NCBI GenBank assembly: GCA_022447665.1
Contig: JAKVAQ010000015.1
Coordinates: 1-64,000 of the forward strand
From: Crocinitomicaceae bacterium
GTDB lineage: Bacteria; Bacteroidota; Bacteroidia; Flavobacteriales_D; Crocinitomicaceae
DNA: 64,000 nt
Direction of reading: 5' to 3'
Shown here: positions 27,868 through 36,825 of the stretch, one piece after another
How the letters are laid out: each line of letters begins with the position of its first letter
Numbering within the stretch: position 1 is the first letter of the stretch
Position numbers and translations under genes: made by a program
The notes under the pieces: model-generated
The model's input: only the letters and a program-made list of their open reading frames with translations
Told to the model about the DNA's origin: nothing
The model's database searches: none

Positions 27868-28434
27868 CTACTTTGAGACACTTAATAACGAATCGAATTC
27901 TCGCGACTGACCTAAATTGAATTTGAAATTCTCATGAAATTTGACTGGAATTCTGTAGAGATTTTTTAGCGGGAATTCAAGAAAGTAAGCCCAGAAACAT
28001 CGAATGACTCCGCCATGAGTTACGATTAAAACTTTTTTGTGATTCGTTTTTCGCAATTCCTCAATGAAATCGGATATGCGCAAATACATTTGATTTAAAG
28101 TCTCTCCATTGTTTGGCGAAACGTGAACAAAATCTTTCATCCATTTACCCAATTCATTCTGATTGATTTCATCCCATAATTTTCCCTCCCAATCCCCGAA
28201 ATTCAACTCAAGTAAACGATTATCCGTTAAAACTTCTTTTCGATTCAACTCTTCTGCCAACCGCGTGCATCTGTCTTTAGGACTAGAAAATACAGCGTCG
28301 TATTTATCCTCTACGAGTCCCTCCATTTTTATTAAGTCCTGATCAAAACTTGCAGATAAAGGCACATCGAGTTGCCCGTAACAGCGATTTTTATCAAAAT
28401 CAATTGGTGTATGTCTGATTAAATGAATTTCCAT
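27868..28434 (-). CDS. cobC: alpha-ribazole phosphatase CobC (histidine phosphatase family)
   Basis: 188 residues from ATG 28434; longer readings from upstream run back into cobS and are unlikely. MEIHLIRHTPID carries the catalytic RH motif in the RHT form seen in cobalamin phosphatases. SSPKDRC, ELNFGDWEG and VTHGGVIRCF complete the histidine phosphatase signatures. It removes the 5' phosphate of alpha-ribazole phosphate or cobalamin phosphate in lower-ligand assembly. The start lies inside the end of cobS (16-nt overlap), supporting this role over a general phosphoglycerate mutase. Confidence 0.85.
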   Translation of the reverse strand: MEIHLIRHTPIDFDKNRCYGQLDVPLSASFDQDLIKMEGLVEDKYDAVFSSPKDRCTRLAEELNRKEVLTDNRLLELNFGDWEGKLWDEINQNELGKWMKDFVHVSPNNGETLNQMYLRISDFIEELRKTNHKKVLIVTHGGVIRCFWAYFLEFPLKNLYRIPVKFHENFKFNLGQSREFDSLLSVSK

Positions 28435-29201
28435 AAGCCAATAAAAGTCAATAAGCAAACTAATTCTCCTAATTGTTCCACCGCACCTAAACAATCTCCT
28501 GTGTAGCCATCGATCCATTTTTCAAAATACCTTTTACTCAGAAAGTAGAGTAGAAACAATGGCAGAAGAACAATGCTAATTTTCCATTCGAACCACATCA
28601 ATACGGCCAAAGGCATCAATCCAAATATATACGATCCTAGAATTTCTTTCATACCATGCGCTTTGGCAATTGGTTTTGCTTTACTCTTTTCGTCTTCTCT
28701 GGAATATTCTGAAGTAAATACGATATTAACTGCGGTTAATCGTGATAATGAATGATATCCAATAAAGAGAATTAAAAGAATTAAAGGGTCTTGGAATTTC
28801 TGAACCAAAAGTACCAAAGCCATGAATTTAAGTAGGAATAATAGAATTAAAGCTATTGCACCGAAGGCTCCAATCTGACTATCCTTCATGATGTTCAAAA
28901 TATCTGATTTACTCCATCCTCCCCCAAATCCGTCAAAAACATCAGCCAAACCATCTTCATGAAACGCACCAGTTATTAGTACTCCTCCAATCAGGGAAAA
29001 TATGACTGCTATAAAAGGGTCAAAAACAAAGCAGGCTCCAAAATAGAGTAAAAAGGAAACCCCACCGACTATCCATCCCATTAATGGAAAATATCTAGTT
29101 GCCTTATTAATATAATCCGGACTATGGTCTATGTTCTTAGGGCAAGGAATTCTTGTGTAAAACATTAAGGCAGTAAAAAATATCCGTATTTCTTCTTTCA
29201 T
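28419..29201 (-). CDS. cobS: adenosylcobinamide-GDP ribazoletransferase CobS
   Basis: 260 residues, a membrane enzyme with about six helices. Signatures: FYTRIPCP near the N-terminus, GAFHEDGLADVFDGFGGG with its acidic catalytic residues, and a C-terminal GYTGDCLGAVEQL. It joins adenosylcobinamide-GDP and alpha-ribazole(-phosphate) to make cobalamin(-phosphate). It follows cobT by 3 nt and overlaps cobC, a clear three-gene operon. Confidence 0.94.
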   Translation of the reverse strand: MKEEIRIFFTALMFYTRIPCPKNIDHSPDYINKATRYFPLMGWIVGGVSFLLYFGACFVFDPFIAVIFSLIGGVLITGAFHEDGLADVFDGFGGGWSKSDILNIMKDSQIGAFGAIALILLFLLKFMALVLLVQKFQDPLILLILFIGYHSLSRLTAVNIVFTSEYSREDEKSKAKPIAKAHGMKEILGSYIFGLMPLAVLMWFEWKISIVLLPLFLLYFLSKRYFEKWIDGYTGDCLGAVEQLGELVCLLTFIGLWKFI

Positions 29202-29204
29202 TAT

Positions 29205-30206
29205 TCAGACTTTATTACTGACGCCCGCACTTTCAAAACTGGCCATTTCATTTAAGAAGTTTACTGCACTCTCAATAATCGGATATGCTAGTGCGCAACC
29301 TGTGCCTTCACCTAGGCGTAAACCAAGATTTAGGATCGGTTTTGCATTTAAATATTCAAGTAATAATTGGTGTCCTTTTTCATCGCTTTGATGGCAGAAT
29401 AATGCATTCTCCATAATTCGGGGATTCGTTTTATACGCCGCAAGAAAAACTGCAGAAGCAATAAATCCATCCACAAGAATTAGCATATTCTTTTCATATG
29501 CCTTGAGCATAGCACCATACATCTGTGCCATTTCAAAACCGCCAAAAGTCGAAAATATTTCTTCCACAGTTTTGAGTGGCCCATGTAATTGTTTAGCTTT
29601 TTTTAAAATTCGGATTTTCTCTTCTAATTGTTCAGTGTTAATTCCTGTTCCTTTACCTACACAATCTTCAACAGAATAATCACATAAATAACTCATTAGC
29701 ATAGCCGAAGAAGATGTGTTTCCTATGCCCATTTCTCCGAATCCAATAATATTGGATCTATTCCCTGCTAATTCTTCAACTAGATTACTCCCTTTAAGTA
29801 CACAGCTGTTGAATTCTTCGATACTCATTGCCTTTTCTCTGTCAAAAGATTTAGTACCGTAACTTTCTTTATTTTGAATTAATAAGCTTCTTTCATCAAA
29901 GTCATAGTTTACACCTGCATCCACAATGTGGAGCTTTAAATTATGCTGTTTACTAAAAACGTTAATTGCGGCTCCTCCTCCAAGAAAATTTAACACCATT
30001 TGAAATGTTACCTCTTGAGGGTAAGCGCTAACCCCAGAATTGGCAATACCATGATCTCCTGCAAATACTATCTTCAAAGGGTTTTTTAAAGAAGGAGTTA
30101 AAGTGTTCTGAACGTTACCAATTTTATAAGCAATTCTCTCGAGCATGCCTAATGCCCCAATGGGCTTTGTTTTTAGGTCAATCTTTTTTTGCAGCTGGTC
30201 TTGCAT
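29205..30206 (-). CDS. cobT: nicotinate-nucleotide:dimethylbenzimidazole phosphoribosyltransferase CobT
   Basis: 333 residues. N-terminal TKPIGALGMLE, then VFAGDHGIANSGVSAYPQEV, GFGEMGIGNTSSSAML, and C-terminal LRLGEGTGCALAYPII with the catalytic glutamate. It activates the lower-ligand base as alpha-ribazole phosphate for cobalamin. cobU is not found here, so GDP activation of cobinamide must be encoded elsewhere. The set fits cobinamide salvage or late de novo synthesis. Confidence 0.95.
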   Translation of the reverse strand: MQDQLQKKIDLKTKPIGALGMLERIAYKIGNVQNTLTPSLKNPLKIVFAGDHGIANSGVSAYPQEVTFQMVLNFLGGGAAINVFSKQHNLKLHIVDAGVNYDFDERSLLIQNKESYGTKSFDREKAMSIEEFNSCVLKGSNLVEELAGNRSNIIGFGEMGIGNTSSSAMLMSYLCDYSVEDCVGKGTGINTEQLEEKIRILKKAKQLHGPLKTVEEIFSTFGGFEMAQMYGAMLKAYEKNMLILVDGFIASAVFLAAYKTNPRIMENALFCHQSDEKGHQLLLEYLNAKPILNLGLRLGEGTGCALAYPIIESAVNFLNEMASFESAGVSNKV

Positions 30207-30234
30207 ACTTGGGTTAATGAGTTGATTTTTTTGG

Positions 30235-30242
30235 CAAATTTA
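30235..30242 (-). promoter_or_regulatory. -7 promoter element of cobT
   Basis: Read on the minus strand this is TAAATTTG, an exact TAnnTTTG match, 28 nt before the cobT ATG. No -33 TTG is obvious. The 148-nt gap to phoX holds no recognisable B12 riboswitch. Confidence 0.45.
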
Positions 30243-30354
30243 ATCAATGAATTTTGCTAACTATTTTTAGGCATCAATTTTTGCAGAGAACAGTGAACTT
30301 TTAATATTGTTCAGAGTTCATAAATGATTCCAGTAGAATTTATTCAATGCAATT

Positions 30355-32034
30355 CTAAACCTTTCCCTCAATTTTATTGAGTTGATTCATCTTCTCAATT
30401 AAGTCCCCTTTAATGGCCACTACTGATGGTTTAGGAATATTATCTTCATCAAACGGCCAAAGGCTGGTAGGATTATTAAGATCTGAAGTCTGTTCTCCAG
30501 GATGCTGAACACTAAGGAATAATGTTTTACCATCCGGAGCAAACCATGGACCGGTAAATTCAGCATCTCTTGGTGCAGACGCCACACGAACCACGCGTCC
30601 TTCATCCTCACCGAATCTAGGAATTACAAAAAGGCTATTATTTTTAAACGGCATATATGGTCCATCTTCTATATTCATTGCACTTCCGGACATATCTGTC
30701 GTAAACCATAGATTTCCAGATAAGTCAAAAGCTAAATTATCAGGACAAGAAAACCCGTTGTCTTCTCCACCTGCTAAATACACTGAAGATTCAAAAGTCA
30801 ATGAATCATAAGCGCCTTCTGTTTCTTCTATTTTTAGAATTGTACCATGAAAATCACCTTTTCCTTTGTTATTGGTAAGTGCTACAAAAACGTTCCCCGT
30901 AATTGGATCTATTTCAATGTCTTCTGGCCTGTTCAGTTCAGTTGCACCAAGAAGTTTCGCAGCTTCACGCACACGAATCAGTACTTCTGTTTGATCTGTA
31001 AATTTTTCTTGCAAAATGGGCTGAGTTTCCCAATCTAAAGAAATCCACTTACCGTTTTCTGTGTCGGCAACATACAAGGTTCCATCTTTAAGTGAATTTG
31101 GCTCAGAAGAGATAAACTTATAAAGGTGTTCATCATTTGAATCATCACCTGAATAAGCCACAACTCTTTCATCCTCTAATTGGAATAATGTACAACATTC
31201 ATGTGCAAATCTGCCAAGAGCAACATGTTTTTGAGCCTTCCCGTCTTTTGGATCAATTTCAACTACCCATCCATAATGTTCAGGAGGATAATCATAATAC
31301 TTTTCCCAACCGTAAAAGCTGTCTATATGCCTAACACTTCCATCTTCTTCATAAACACTTTCGCCATAACATATATCGTAATTCTCTTCACATGTAAGAA
31401 ATGTTTTCCAAGGAGTGATACCGCCAGAACAATTGTTATTTGTGCCTATAGCAATACTGGCACCTTTAATTGGAGTATCCCAATTGAAACTCATTTCTGT
31501 TTTAGCTGTGATTCTTCTATTGTGAGGATCGTTTTGAACAACTTCCCATTTTCCATCAATCTCTTTTATTCTAACGATAGAACCTCCAACATTATACATC
31601 TCTTTATCTACCTGCGCTATTGTTCGCGCCTGATTTATGTCCGTATAATCATAATCAGAAACAAAAAGAGAGTTGATGTATTCATGATTCACCCAGAGTA
31701 ATCCATCTTTTGGATTATCATCATCTAAAGGAATAAAGCAGGTAAAATCACAATTAAAACCAAAAGAATCCTCATCAGATATTTTATCACCCCATTTAAG
31801 GAGTGTGCTGTAATTTAAACCATTAGTAAGTAGCAAATCATCGATATCTGATGCTGCGAGGTGTTCTAATACAAAGTCTTTCAATTTATTCAATTGATCA
31901 TTTGTTAGATCCTCAAGGATGGGTGTGCTATTGTTTCCACAAGCTACTAAAAACGAGGGTGCAATTGCCGCTCCCAAACCAACTTTTCCTAAAAATGAAA
32001 TGAATTCTGTACGACTATACTTTTTTGCCTGCAT
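30355..32034 (-). CDS. PhoX-like alkaline phosphatase (DUF839), lipoprotein
   Basis: 559 residues. The N-terminus SRTEFISFLGKVGLGAAIAP...LVAC resembles a signal peptide ending in a lipobox, with Cys32 as the likely lipidated residue. The remainder is a DUF839/PhoX beta-propeller: LLWVNHEYIN near residue 114, GGITPWKTFLTCEENYD near 208, FAHECCTLFQLED, and ELNRPEDIEIDPITGNVFVALTNN with acidic metal-binding residues. PhoX enzymes use calcium and iron to hydrolyse phosphate monoesters at the cell surface. Phosphatase activity is inferred; some DUF839 proteins are uncharacterised. Adjacent cobTSC is on the same strand but separated by 148 nt. Confidence 0.85.
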   Translation of the reverse strand: MQAKKYSRTEFISFLGKVGLGAAIAPSFLVACGNNSTPILEDLTNDQLNKLKDFVLEHLAASDIDDLLLTNGLNYSTLLKWGDKISDEDSFGFNCDFTCFIPLDDDNPKDGLLWVNHEYINSLFVSDYDYTDINQARTIAQVDKEMYNVGGSIVRIKEIDGKWEVVQNDPHNRRITAKTEMSFNWDTPIKGASIAIGTNNNCSGGITPWKTFLTCEENYDICYGESVYEEDGSVRHIDSFYGWEKYYDYPPEHYGWVVEIDPKDGKAQKHVALGRFAHECCTLFQLEDERVVAYSGDDSNDEHLYKFISSEPNSLKDGTLYVADTENGKWISLDWETQPILQEKFTDQTEVLIRVREAAKLLGATELNRPEDIEIDPITGNVFVALTNNKGKGDFHGTILKIEETEGAYDSLTFESSVYLAGGEDNGFSCPDNLAFDLSGNLWFTTDMSGSAMNIEDGPYMPFKNNSLFVIPRFGEDEGRVVRVASAPRDAEFTGPWFAPDGKTLFLSVQHPGEQTSDLNNPTSLWPFDEDNIPKPSVVAIKGDLIEKMNQLNKIEGKV

Positions 32035-32189
32035 GTATGATTCTTTTGAATAAAATAGGGGTTAAACTATAGCTAACTAGGTTACAATAAAGATAGTTGT
32101 TTTCATTCAAAAATTTTACTCGTAATTATCAAAACACAGGAATCTTTCATGAGATTATGGACGCTATGGGGTGGATGGAGAAGAAGTAA

Positions 32190-32672
32190 TTAAGGCATAT
32201 ACGTCGTAGGACTAAATTGTGCAAACTTTATACTTGCCGTTACTCCGAATTGGTAATCTTGAATAAACTCATTTAAAAGCCGTTTAAATTCAGCTTGTTG
32301 TGCAGGAGAGGGCTGATATTCAGGCTTTCCTAAAAAATTAAAAAGGAAATAATCAATACCGCCATCTGCACTAAAGTAAATTCTATTGTAGCATGGGGTG
32401 CGTTTCTCCCAAACAAACTCGTTCTCCGCTAGGAAATTTCCGAACTCCTGCAGTAGTTGAATGTAAGCGCTTTGTAAAGAATCTTGTTCCTGAGCTGTTT
32501 TAAAAACAGCTAATGAAGTGTCCACATGCACAGCACTTTTATAAACGCTGTCAAGATGGGGGAGGGTGAGACCATGATCCTCCGCCTCTTGAAAAGTCAT
32601 GCCCAAGTGTTGTGCCCGAGAACTTACGGATACAACTATAAAAATGAAGAGCAAAAGAACTCGTTTGAACAT
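32190..32672 (-). CDS. secreted hypothetical protein
   Basis: 160 residues with a Sec signal peptide (MFKRVLLLFIFIVVSVSSRAQ, cleavage about residue 21). The mature part is predominantly helical with two short aromatic stretches, NRIYFSADGGIDYFLFNF and FKRLLNEFIQDYQF. It contains one cysteine and no known catalytic motif. I do not recognise a named family. It is the last gene downstream of the sigma-factor cassette and may belong to its transcription unit. Confidence 0.75.
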   Translation of the reverse strand: MFKRVLLLFIFIVVSVSSRAQHLGMTFQEAEDHGLTLPHLDSVYKSAVHVDTSLAVFKTAQEQDSLQSAYIQLLQEFGNFLAENEFVWEKRTPCYNRIYFSADGGIDYFLFNFLGKPEYQPSPAQQAEFKRLLNEFIQDYQFGVTASIKFAQFSPTTYMP

Positions 32673-32741
32673 TAGAATGAATTTTAAACCTTATCTTAAA
32701 GATAACGATTTATGTCTCTCAATAATTCTGTCCTTGAAAGA

Positions 32742-32993
32742 CTAGCCTTTAATCACATCAAAGAAATCTAAGATAATTAGTGTGATCCCAATAAATGATT
32801 GAGCTAAAACCAACACTTTATAACCACGTTTTAAATCATGCCATTTAGTTTCTCCAAAAGGTGAAAAAGCTAACGCTAAACATAAACTACAACCTGCCCA
32901 TCCAACATCCGTAAAAACGGTGAGAAAAAGAATGGAATTGAGGGTAAAAATCAAGTAGAGCCATTTACCTGTGTCGAGTGAAATTGTTTTCAT
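32742..32993 (-). CDS. small membrane protein
   Basis: 83 residues with two hydrophobic helices (about 10-45 and 60-80) and a short charged loop (GETKWHDLKRGYK). No family recognised. It lies 36 nt downstream of the four-helix membrane protein and on the same strand as the sigma factor, so it may be part of that operon. Confidence 0.65.
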   Translation of the reverse strand: MKTISLDTGKWLYLIFTLNSILFLTVFTDVGWAGCSLCLALAFSPFGETKWHDLKRGYKVLVLAQSFIGITLIILDFFDVIKG

Positions 32994-33028
32994 AATCTTT
33001 TATTTGATTAGTAACAATAACCTTCACT

Positions 33029-33634
33029 TTATTGCAGATCTTTTTCTACTTTTTTGAAGGTTTCGTAAATGGTTTTAATGCGATTTAAGTGACGTCCGTA
33101 TAGGCGCTGAATATACTTTGTTCCAAGCCAAATTAAAATCAAAAGAAAGGGAATAGAAATACCGGCTAAAAATAAGATCTTGTAAATATCAAGTTCTTCT
33201 GTTTTTAAAGGGATGTACAATCCAAAGAGGAAACCAATAGGCATGAATATGAATAGAAGAAACCGCATTCGTTTAACGTACCTGGTCAGAATATTGACTT
33301 TGGCCTCTAAAGATGATTTGAGGTCAAGTTCTTGAATGGATTTTAAGCGGTCAAAATAACCCTTATACTCGTAAAGACTAGCAAATAAAGCAGCAATCAT
33401 TGTTACTAACATAAGCCAAAATTCAGTGGAACCAATTTCAAACGTAAATGGGGAAATTACGGCTACTACAATAGAAAGGAATCCTTCAACTAGTATATTT
33501 CGCTTTATCGCAGAGAAAACATCGTTGCTTTGCTGTGTAACTATTTTTCTTTGATTCGCTAAGACCTTGTTTTTATGATCGTCCTCGCGTTGAGAACCTT
33601 GTTCCCATATTTCAAACAATTCATTATCCTTCAT
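33029..33634 (-). CDS. four-helix membrane protein, candidate regulator of the adjacent ECF sigma factor
   Basis: 201 residues. A charged cytoplasmic N-terminus of about 48 residues (MKDNELFEIWEQGSQREDD...) precedes two pairs of membrane helices (about 50-88 and 124-170) and a basic C-terminal tail. Its start overlaps the end of the sigma-70 family gene by 11 nt, the usual arrangement of a sigma factor and its membrane anti-sigma factor. No zinc anti-sigma motif (HxxxCxxC) is present. The role as regulator is inference from overlap and topology. Confidence 0.7.
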   Translation of the reverse strand: MKDNELFEIWEQGSQREDDHKNKVLANQRKIVTQQSNDVFSAIKRNILVEGFLSIVVAVISPFTFEIGSTEFWLMLVTMIAALFASLYEYKGYFDRLKSIQELDLKSSLEAKVNILTRYVKRMRFLLFIFMPIGFLFGLYIPLKTEELDIYKILFLAGISIPFLLILIWLGTKYIQRLYGRHLNRIKTIYETFKKVEKDLQ

Positions 33635-34115
33635 TTTCCAACGTCTTAATTAATTCAAAAAGCTTCTTTTTAATTCTATTAATTTTCGCTCCTACATTAG
33701 TAGCAGTTATTCCTAGAATTTCAGAAATCTCCTTGTAACTTTTTTTATCCAAATAGAGCAAGATTACTGACCTGTCGTTCTTTTCTAATTCTCTTACTGC
33801 GCGCAAGAGAAGCTCTATTCTTTCTTCCAATTCATTTTCCGAATCATCTTGAACTTGATCCATTTTTTGATGACCAGAAGAGAAGTTTTTATTCCGCGTT
33901 TTTTGATTTCTACTGTAAGTAAGAGAAGTGTTTAGGGCAACACGGTAAACCCAAGTGGAAAGTTTTGAATCCCCTTCAAATGATTTAAGTCCTTTCCAAA
34001 TATTAATGAGGCACTCTTGGTATAAATCATCAAAGTCTTCATCGTCAGCGTAAGCACGGCATATTTTAAACAATATGCCGTGATGCGCTTGTATGATGTC
34101 TTCAATTGTGCTCAT
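33624..34115 (-). CDS. ECF-type RNA polymerase sigma factor
   Basis: 163 residues. Region 2 is at about 10-75 (ILFKICRAYADDEDFDDLYQECLINIWKGL...STWVYRVALN). Region 4 is at about 105-155 (LEKNDRSVILLYLDKKSYKEISEILGITATNVGAKINRIKKKL) with a clear helix-turn-helix. Length is typical for extracytoplasmic function sigma factors. It would redirect RNA polymerase to an envelope-related regulon, which cannot be read from the sequence. It overlaps the following membrane-protein gene. Confidence 0.93.
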   Translation of the reverse strand: MSTIEDIIQAHHGILFKICRAYADDEDFDDLYQECLINIWKGLKSFEGDSKLSTWVYRVALNTSLTYSRNQKTRNKNFSSGHQKMDQVQDDSENELEERIELLLRAVRELEKNDRSVILLYLDKKSYKEISEILGITATNVGAKINRIKKKLFELIKTLENEG

Positions 34116-34136
34116 TTTAATGTGCCGACAAAGTAT

Positions 34137-35003
34137 TTAGTCTAAAATAGGTTCAACGGTATATCCTTTGGCTCTTAGCAAGTTGATTAAACCATTTTCA
34201 CCTGATAAATGTGCAGTACCTACCGCGAAAAAAGTGGTTTGTTTCTTCGCATTTTTAATAATGGGTTTAATCCAGCTTTTGTTTCGGTTATCCAGCAAAT
34301 CTTCCTTTAAGGTCAAGAATTCAGGCGACTCTGCAGTAGAGTTTAAAAAGTAATTGATGTCTTCATTTTCATATGCTTCCATCATTCCTACCAAATCGGC
34401 TTTCATTTCATCTAATTCTAAAATGTATTTATTCACCCATGATATTTGTTCGGCCACCGCAACTTGATCAAAAATTCCTATCTGATCCTGCAGTTCTTCA
34501 AGTCCATAAATTTCCCATTTTTGTTCCTGTGCATACCCTATCAGTTCAGCCTCAATAGAAACTGTGTTTTCACATTCAAAACAACTGTTGGTGATTAAAG
34601 AGATTAATCCAAAAGGCTTCATAATTCCAAACTGCGTCATATCAGCATCATAATTCGCCTTTAGAAATGAGTTTAAGGTGTCCAGTTGCTCTTGTTCAAA
34701 TTGATCAGATATGTTGGCCATATCGGGATTTAACATAACGGTTTGCGCATTTAAGGAAAATTGAGGGTCATCCATATCTAACTCTAAAAAGAGCTGTGAA
34801 GATTTTCCTAGAGCCTCTTTAACTTTTGGTTTAAACTCAAAACTATCTGCACAAATTTTATGCATGGTTCCATATAAGTAGGATTCTTGTTTAAGGTTCT
34901 TTCCTGAGATTTTCCATAATAGTGAATTTGAATCTTGGCCATACGAAAACAGTGTAATGACCATTATGAAAATCGTTGTAATAGTTCTTGTTAGTTTCAT
35001 CAT
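34137..35003 (-). CDS. TraB/GumN family protein, secreted
   Basis: 288 residues with a signal peptide (about 1-23, ending FSYGQ). The TraB/GumN fold is recognised by SYLYGTMHKICADSF near the N-terminus, LFLELDMDDP, a central acidic helix pair, and C-terminal FFAVGTAHLSGENGLINLLRAKGYTVEPI. Related proteins are metalloprotease-like and some inhibit or cleave signalling peptides; function here is unknown. Two ATGs stand in tandem at the start. It lies 21 nt upstream of the sigma factor gene on the same strand. Confidence 0.88.
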   Translation of the reverse strand: MMKLTRTITTIFIMVITLFSYGQDSNSLLWKISGKNLKQESYLYGTMHKICADSFEFKPKVKEALGKSSQLFLELDMDDPQFSLNAQTVMLNPDMANISDQFEQEQLDTLNSFLKANYDADMTQFGIMKPFGLISLITNSCFECENTVSIEAELIGYAQEQKWEIYGLEELQDQIGIFDQVAVAEQISWVNKYILELDEMKADLVGMMEAYENEDINYFLNSTAESPEFLTLKEDLLDNRNKSWIKPIIKNAKKQTTFFAVGTAHLSGENGLINLLRAKGYTVEPILD

Positions 35004-35096
35004 TAAATATTTTAGCTGATAGGTAACGGTCGAACTTGATTTATTACAAAAAATGATGAAATAATTTTTAAGGCACTGGTTATTAGTTTGATAAAT

Positions 35097-35507
35097 TTAT
35101 TGTTGATAACAACATTCTGGAGTTATTACTGTTCCCACATGCAACGGAAAAGTAAATTGCGTTCGAATAGGTTGGCCATTTTTATATGCTGGAACCCAAC
35201 CTGTTGAATTTTCTAGAAGTGAAACTAAATTATCGTCCCAATCACCATTTTTATTGACAGGTAGTTCTACTTTGGAAGCAGTTCCGTTTATTTCAATTGT
35301 AAGTATAAAAAACGCTGTACCTGGACATTTGCATTTTGATGAAGCAATGATTTCTTGAATTCTTTTATTTAAAGCGCTATTTGGTTTTGGTAATGAATCT
35401 ACAGATACTTCGAAACCGTAACTATATTCTAGAGTGTCGGCGCTTTGAGCAAAGGTAGTGCTTGAAAAAATTAGCAACAGAAAAATGAAAATATTTCGGT
35501 GATTCAT
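35097..35507 (-). CDS. secreted protein with TonB C-terminal-like domain
   Basis: 136 residues from ATG 35507, with a signal peptide cut near residue 20 (TTFAQ). The mature part resembles the TonB C-terminal fold without a membrane anchor: CKCPGTAFFILTIEINGTASKVE, GWVPAYKNGQPIRTQFTFPLHV. The pattern '(W)xPA..NGxPV...FxxPi' is typical of energy-transducer TonB tails. Free periplasmic TonB-like domains are common in Bacteroidota and poorly understood. Cys pairs (KCKC, ECC) may form disulfides. Confidence 0.72.
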   Translation of the reverse strand: MNHRNIFIFLLLIFSSTTFAQSADTLEYSYGFEVSVDSLPKPNSALNKRIQEIIASSKCKCPGTAFFILTIEINGTASKVELPVNKNGDWDDNLVSLLENSTGWVPAYKNGQPIRTQFTFPLHVGTVITPECCYQQ

Positions 35508-35524
35508 CAAGAATCCTTTTTTTA

Positions 35525-35890
35525 CTAAGATACTTTTTCTGCATGGGCAATTAAATGATCCATAGACACATACTCAAGTGCTTTTTCGGCACAGGCTTCT
35601 AAAATAACTTTGGGAGCAACACCATTTTCATAAGCTTCTTTCCAGCGCAGTGCACATAAACACCATTTGTCCCCAGGTTTCAAACCAGGAAATTGATATT
35701 CTGGTCTCGGTGTGATTAGGTCATTTCCAGCTGCACGTGAAAATTCTAAAAACTCTTTCGTCATTATAGCACATACAACATGCCGTCCAGTATCCGAATC
35801 GTCGGTTCTGCATAATCCATCTCTGAAGTATCCTGTCATAGGTTCATAACAACAGGGGATTAAATCTTCTCCGAATATATTTTTGCTCAT
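35525..35890 (-). CDS. DUF2237 family protein
   Basis: 121 residues, the usual length of the family. It carries N-terminal MTGYFRDGLCRTDDSDTGRHVVCA and GLKPGDKWCLCALRWKEA, which define DUF2237, and it is rich in conserved cysteines (seven). No catalytic role is established. It has no signal peptide, so it is cytoplasmic. It is followed 14 nt downstream by the TonB-like gene. Confidence 0.88.
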   Translation of the reverse strand: MSKNIFGEDLIPCCYEPMTGYFRDGLCRTDDSDTGRHVVCAIMTKEFLEFSRAAGNDLITPRPEYQFPGLKPGDKWCLCALRWKEAYENGVAPKVILEACAEKALEYVSMDHLIAHAEKVS

Positions 35891-35931
35891 AGACCAATTT
35901 TTATTTCAGAACAAGGAAAATATGTAATAGT

Positions 35932-36372
35932 TTATCTTCTATAAAAGATGTAATCAGTAATAATTGGCTCAACACCAACACTTCTTAGCTTCGCTAATAG
36001 TTGTCCGCGATGATGCGTAAAATGATTACCTACATGATATAAGATCTCTTGAACCGTGCTTCCAAATTGGTCTCCCTTTGAATTGGCGTATGCGATTTTC
36101 CGCTTCAAATCTTCTTCTTCCAATATTTGCAAGGTGGTCTTGTAATTCTCCTTGTCAAAAGTAATGCAATCCCGCAAAGGGCTTATTTTAAACACTTCAA
36201 CAGGAGTTCCTCCTAAGATTCTGGCGTTCCAAATTTGTTGAGCGTTTAAGGAATGAGAGATCAATAAATGAATTTTTTCAGTTAGTTGATTATCATTTTC
36301 TATGAGGTGATGAATCATCTTCTGATTTACCACATGGTGAAATTCAAATATATCTTCAAAAAAGGCTTTCAT
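35932..36372 (-). CDS. DinB family protein
   Basis: 146 residues forming a four-helix bundle of the DinB/YfiT type. His residues that could form the metal triad are seen near the N-terminus (FEFHHVVNQ), at SHSLNAQQIWNARILG, and in the final motif VGNHFTHHRGQLLAKLRSVG. Members act as metal-dependent thiol transferases or hydrolases; the substrate is unknown. The ATG lies one base from the stop of the disrupted gene upstream. Confidence 0.88.
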   Translation of the reverse strand: MKAFFEDIFEFHHVVNQKMIHHLIENDNQLTEKIHLLISHSLNAQQIWNARILGGTPVEVFKISPLRDCITFDKENYKTTLQILEEEDLKRKIAYANSKGDQFGSTVQEILYHVGNHFTHHRGQLLAKLRSVGVEPIITDYIFYRR

Positions 36373-36373
36373 T

Positions 36374-36757
36374 CTATTCTTTTGTTACAGGTATGCCGTC
36401 CTTAAATTCTTGTTTAAAGTCTATAGATCCTTCTTGCTTATAATAAATCCATTCACCGATTTCCATGTCATCTTTGGTCTTTCCTTCTTTCCAAACTTGG
36501 CCGTTATCATAATACCAAATCCATGCACCTTGCTTTAAACCGTTTTTATATTTTCCTTTAGCCTGGATAGTACCATTTTCGTGGAAAGCGATGAATTTGC
36601 CATGGAGTTTTCCATTTTTTAGTTTTCCTTTTTGTCATAGTTTTCCAGATTTATAATTCTTGGTCCAAGGTCCATTAGATTGTTCTTCTTGGGCGAATAC
36701 AAATCCGGTGAAAAATATCATTATTAGTATGGCCAGTCTCATCGTTATAATTTTCAT
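36374..36757 (-). pseudogene. secreted MORN/YwqK-like repeat protein, interrupted by an in-frame TGA
   Basis: Read from ATG 36757: signal peptide MKIITMRLAILIMIFFTGFVFA, then NGPWTKNYKSGKL, a TGA at 36637-36635, and continuing in the same frame QKGKLKNGKLHGKF, GTIQAKGKYKNGLKQGAWIW, YYDNGQVWKEGKTKDD up to TAG at 36374. The repeat 'G.....YKNG..QG.W..Y..NG' is the YwqK/MORN type, where a tryptophan (TGG) is expected at the stop (GKLWQKG). A single G-to-A change explains it. It is followed directly by the DinB gene. It was probably functional until recently, or this is a sequencing error. Confidence 0.8.
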
Positions 36758-36825
36758 TTGCCTGAATCAGTGGGTATATGACTTAAAGCTAAGGAATTAA
36801 ACTAGAATTCTTTGGTTTCTTAAGA

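Noticed and set aside
30207-30354. Cobalamin riboswitch before cobT
   Set aside because: The leader is only 148 nt, AT-rich, and lacks a recognisable B12 box and paired structure. A covariance search would decide.
32691-32705. Palindrome TTATCTTAAAGATAA as a terminator or operator
   Set aside because: The stem is AT-only with one centre base and no T-run; it is probably chance in AT-rich DNA.
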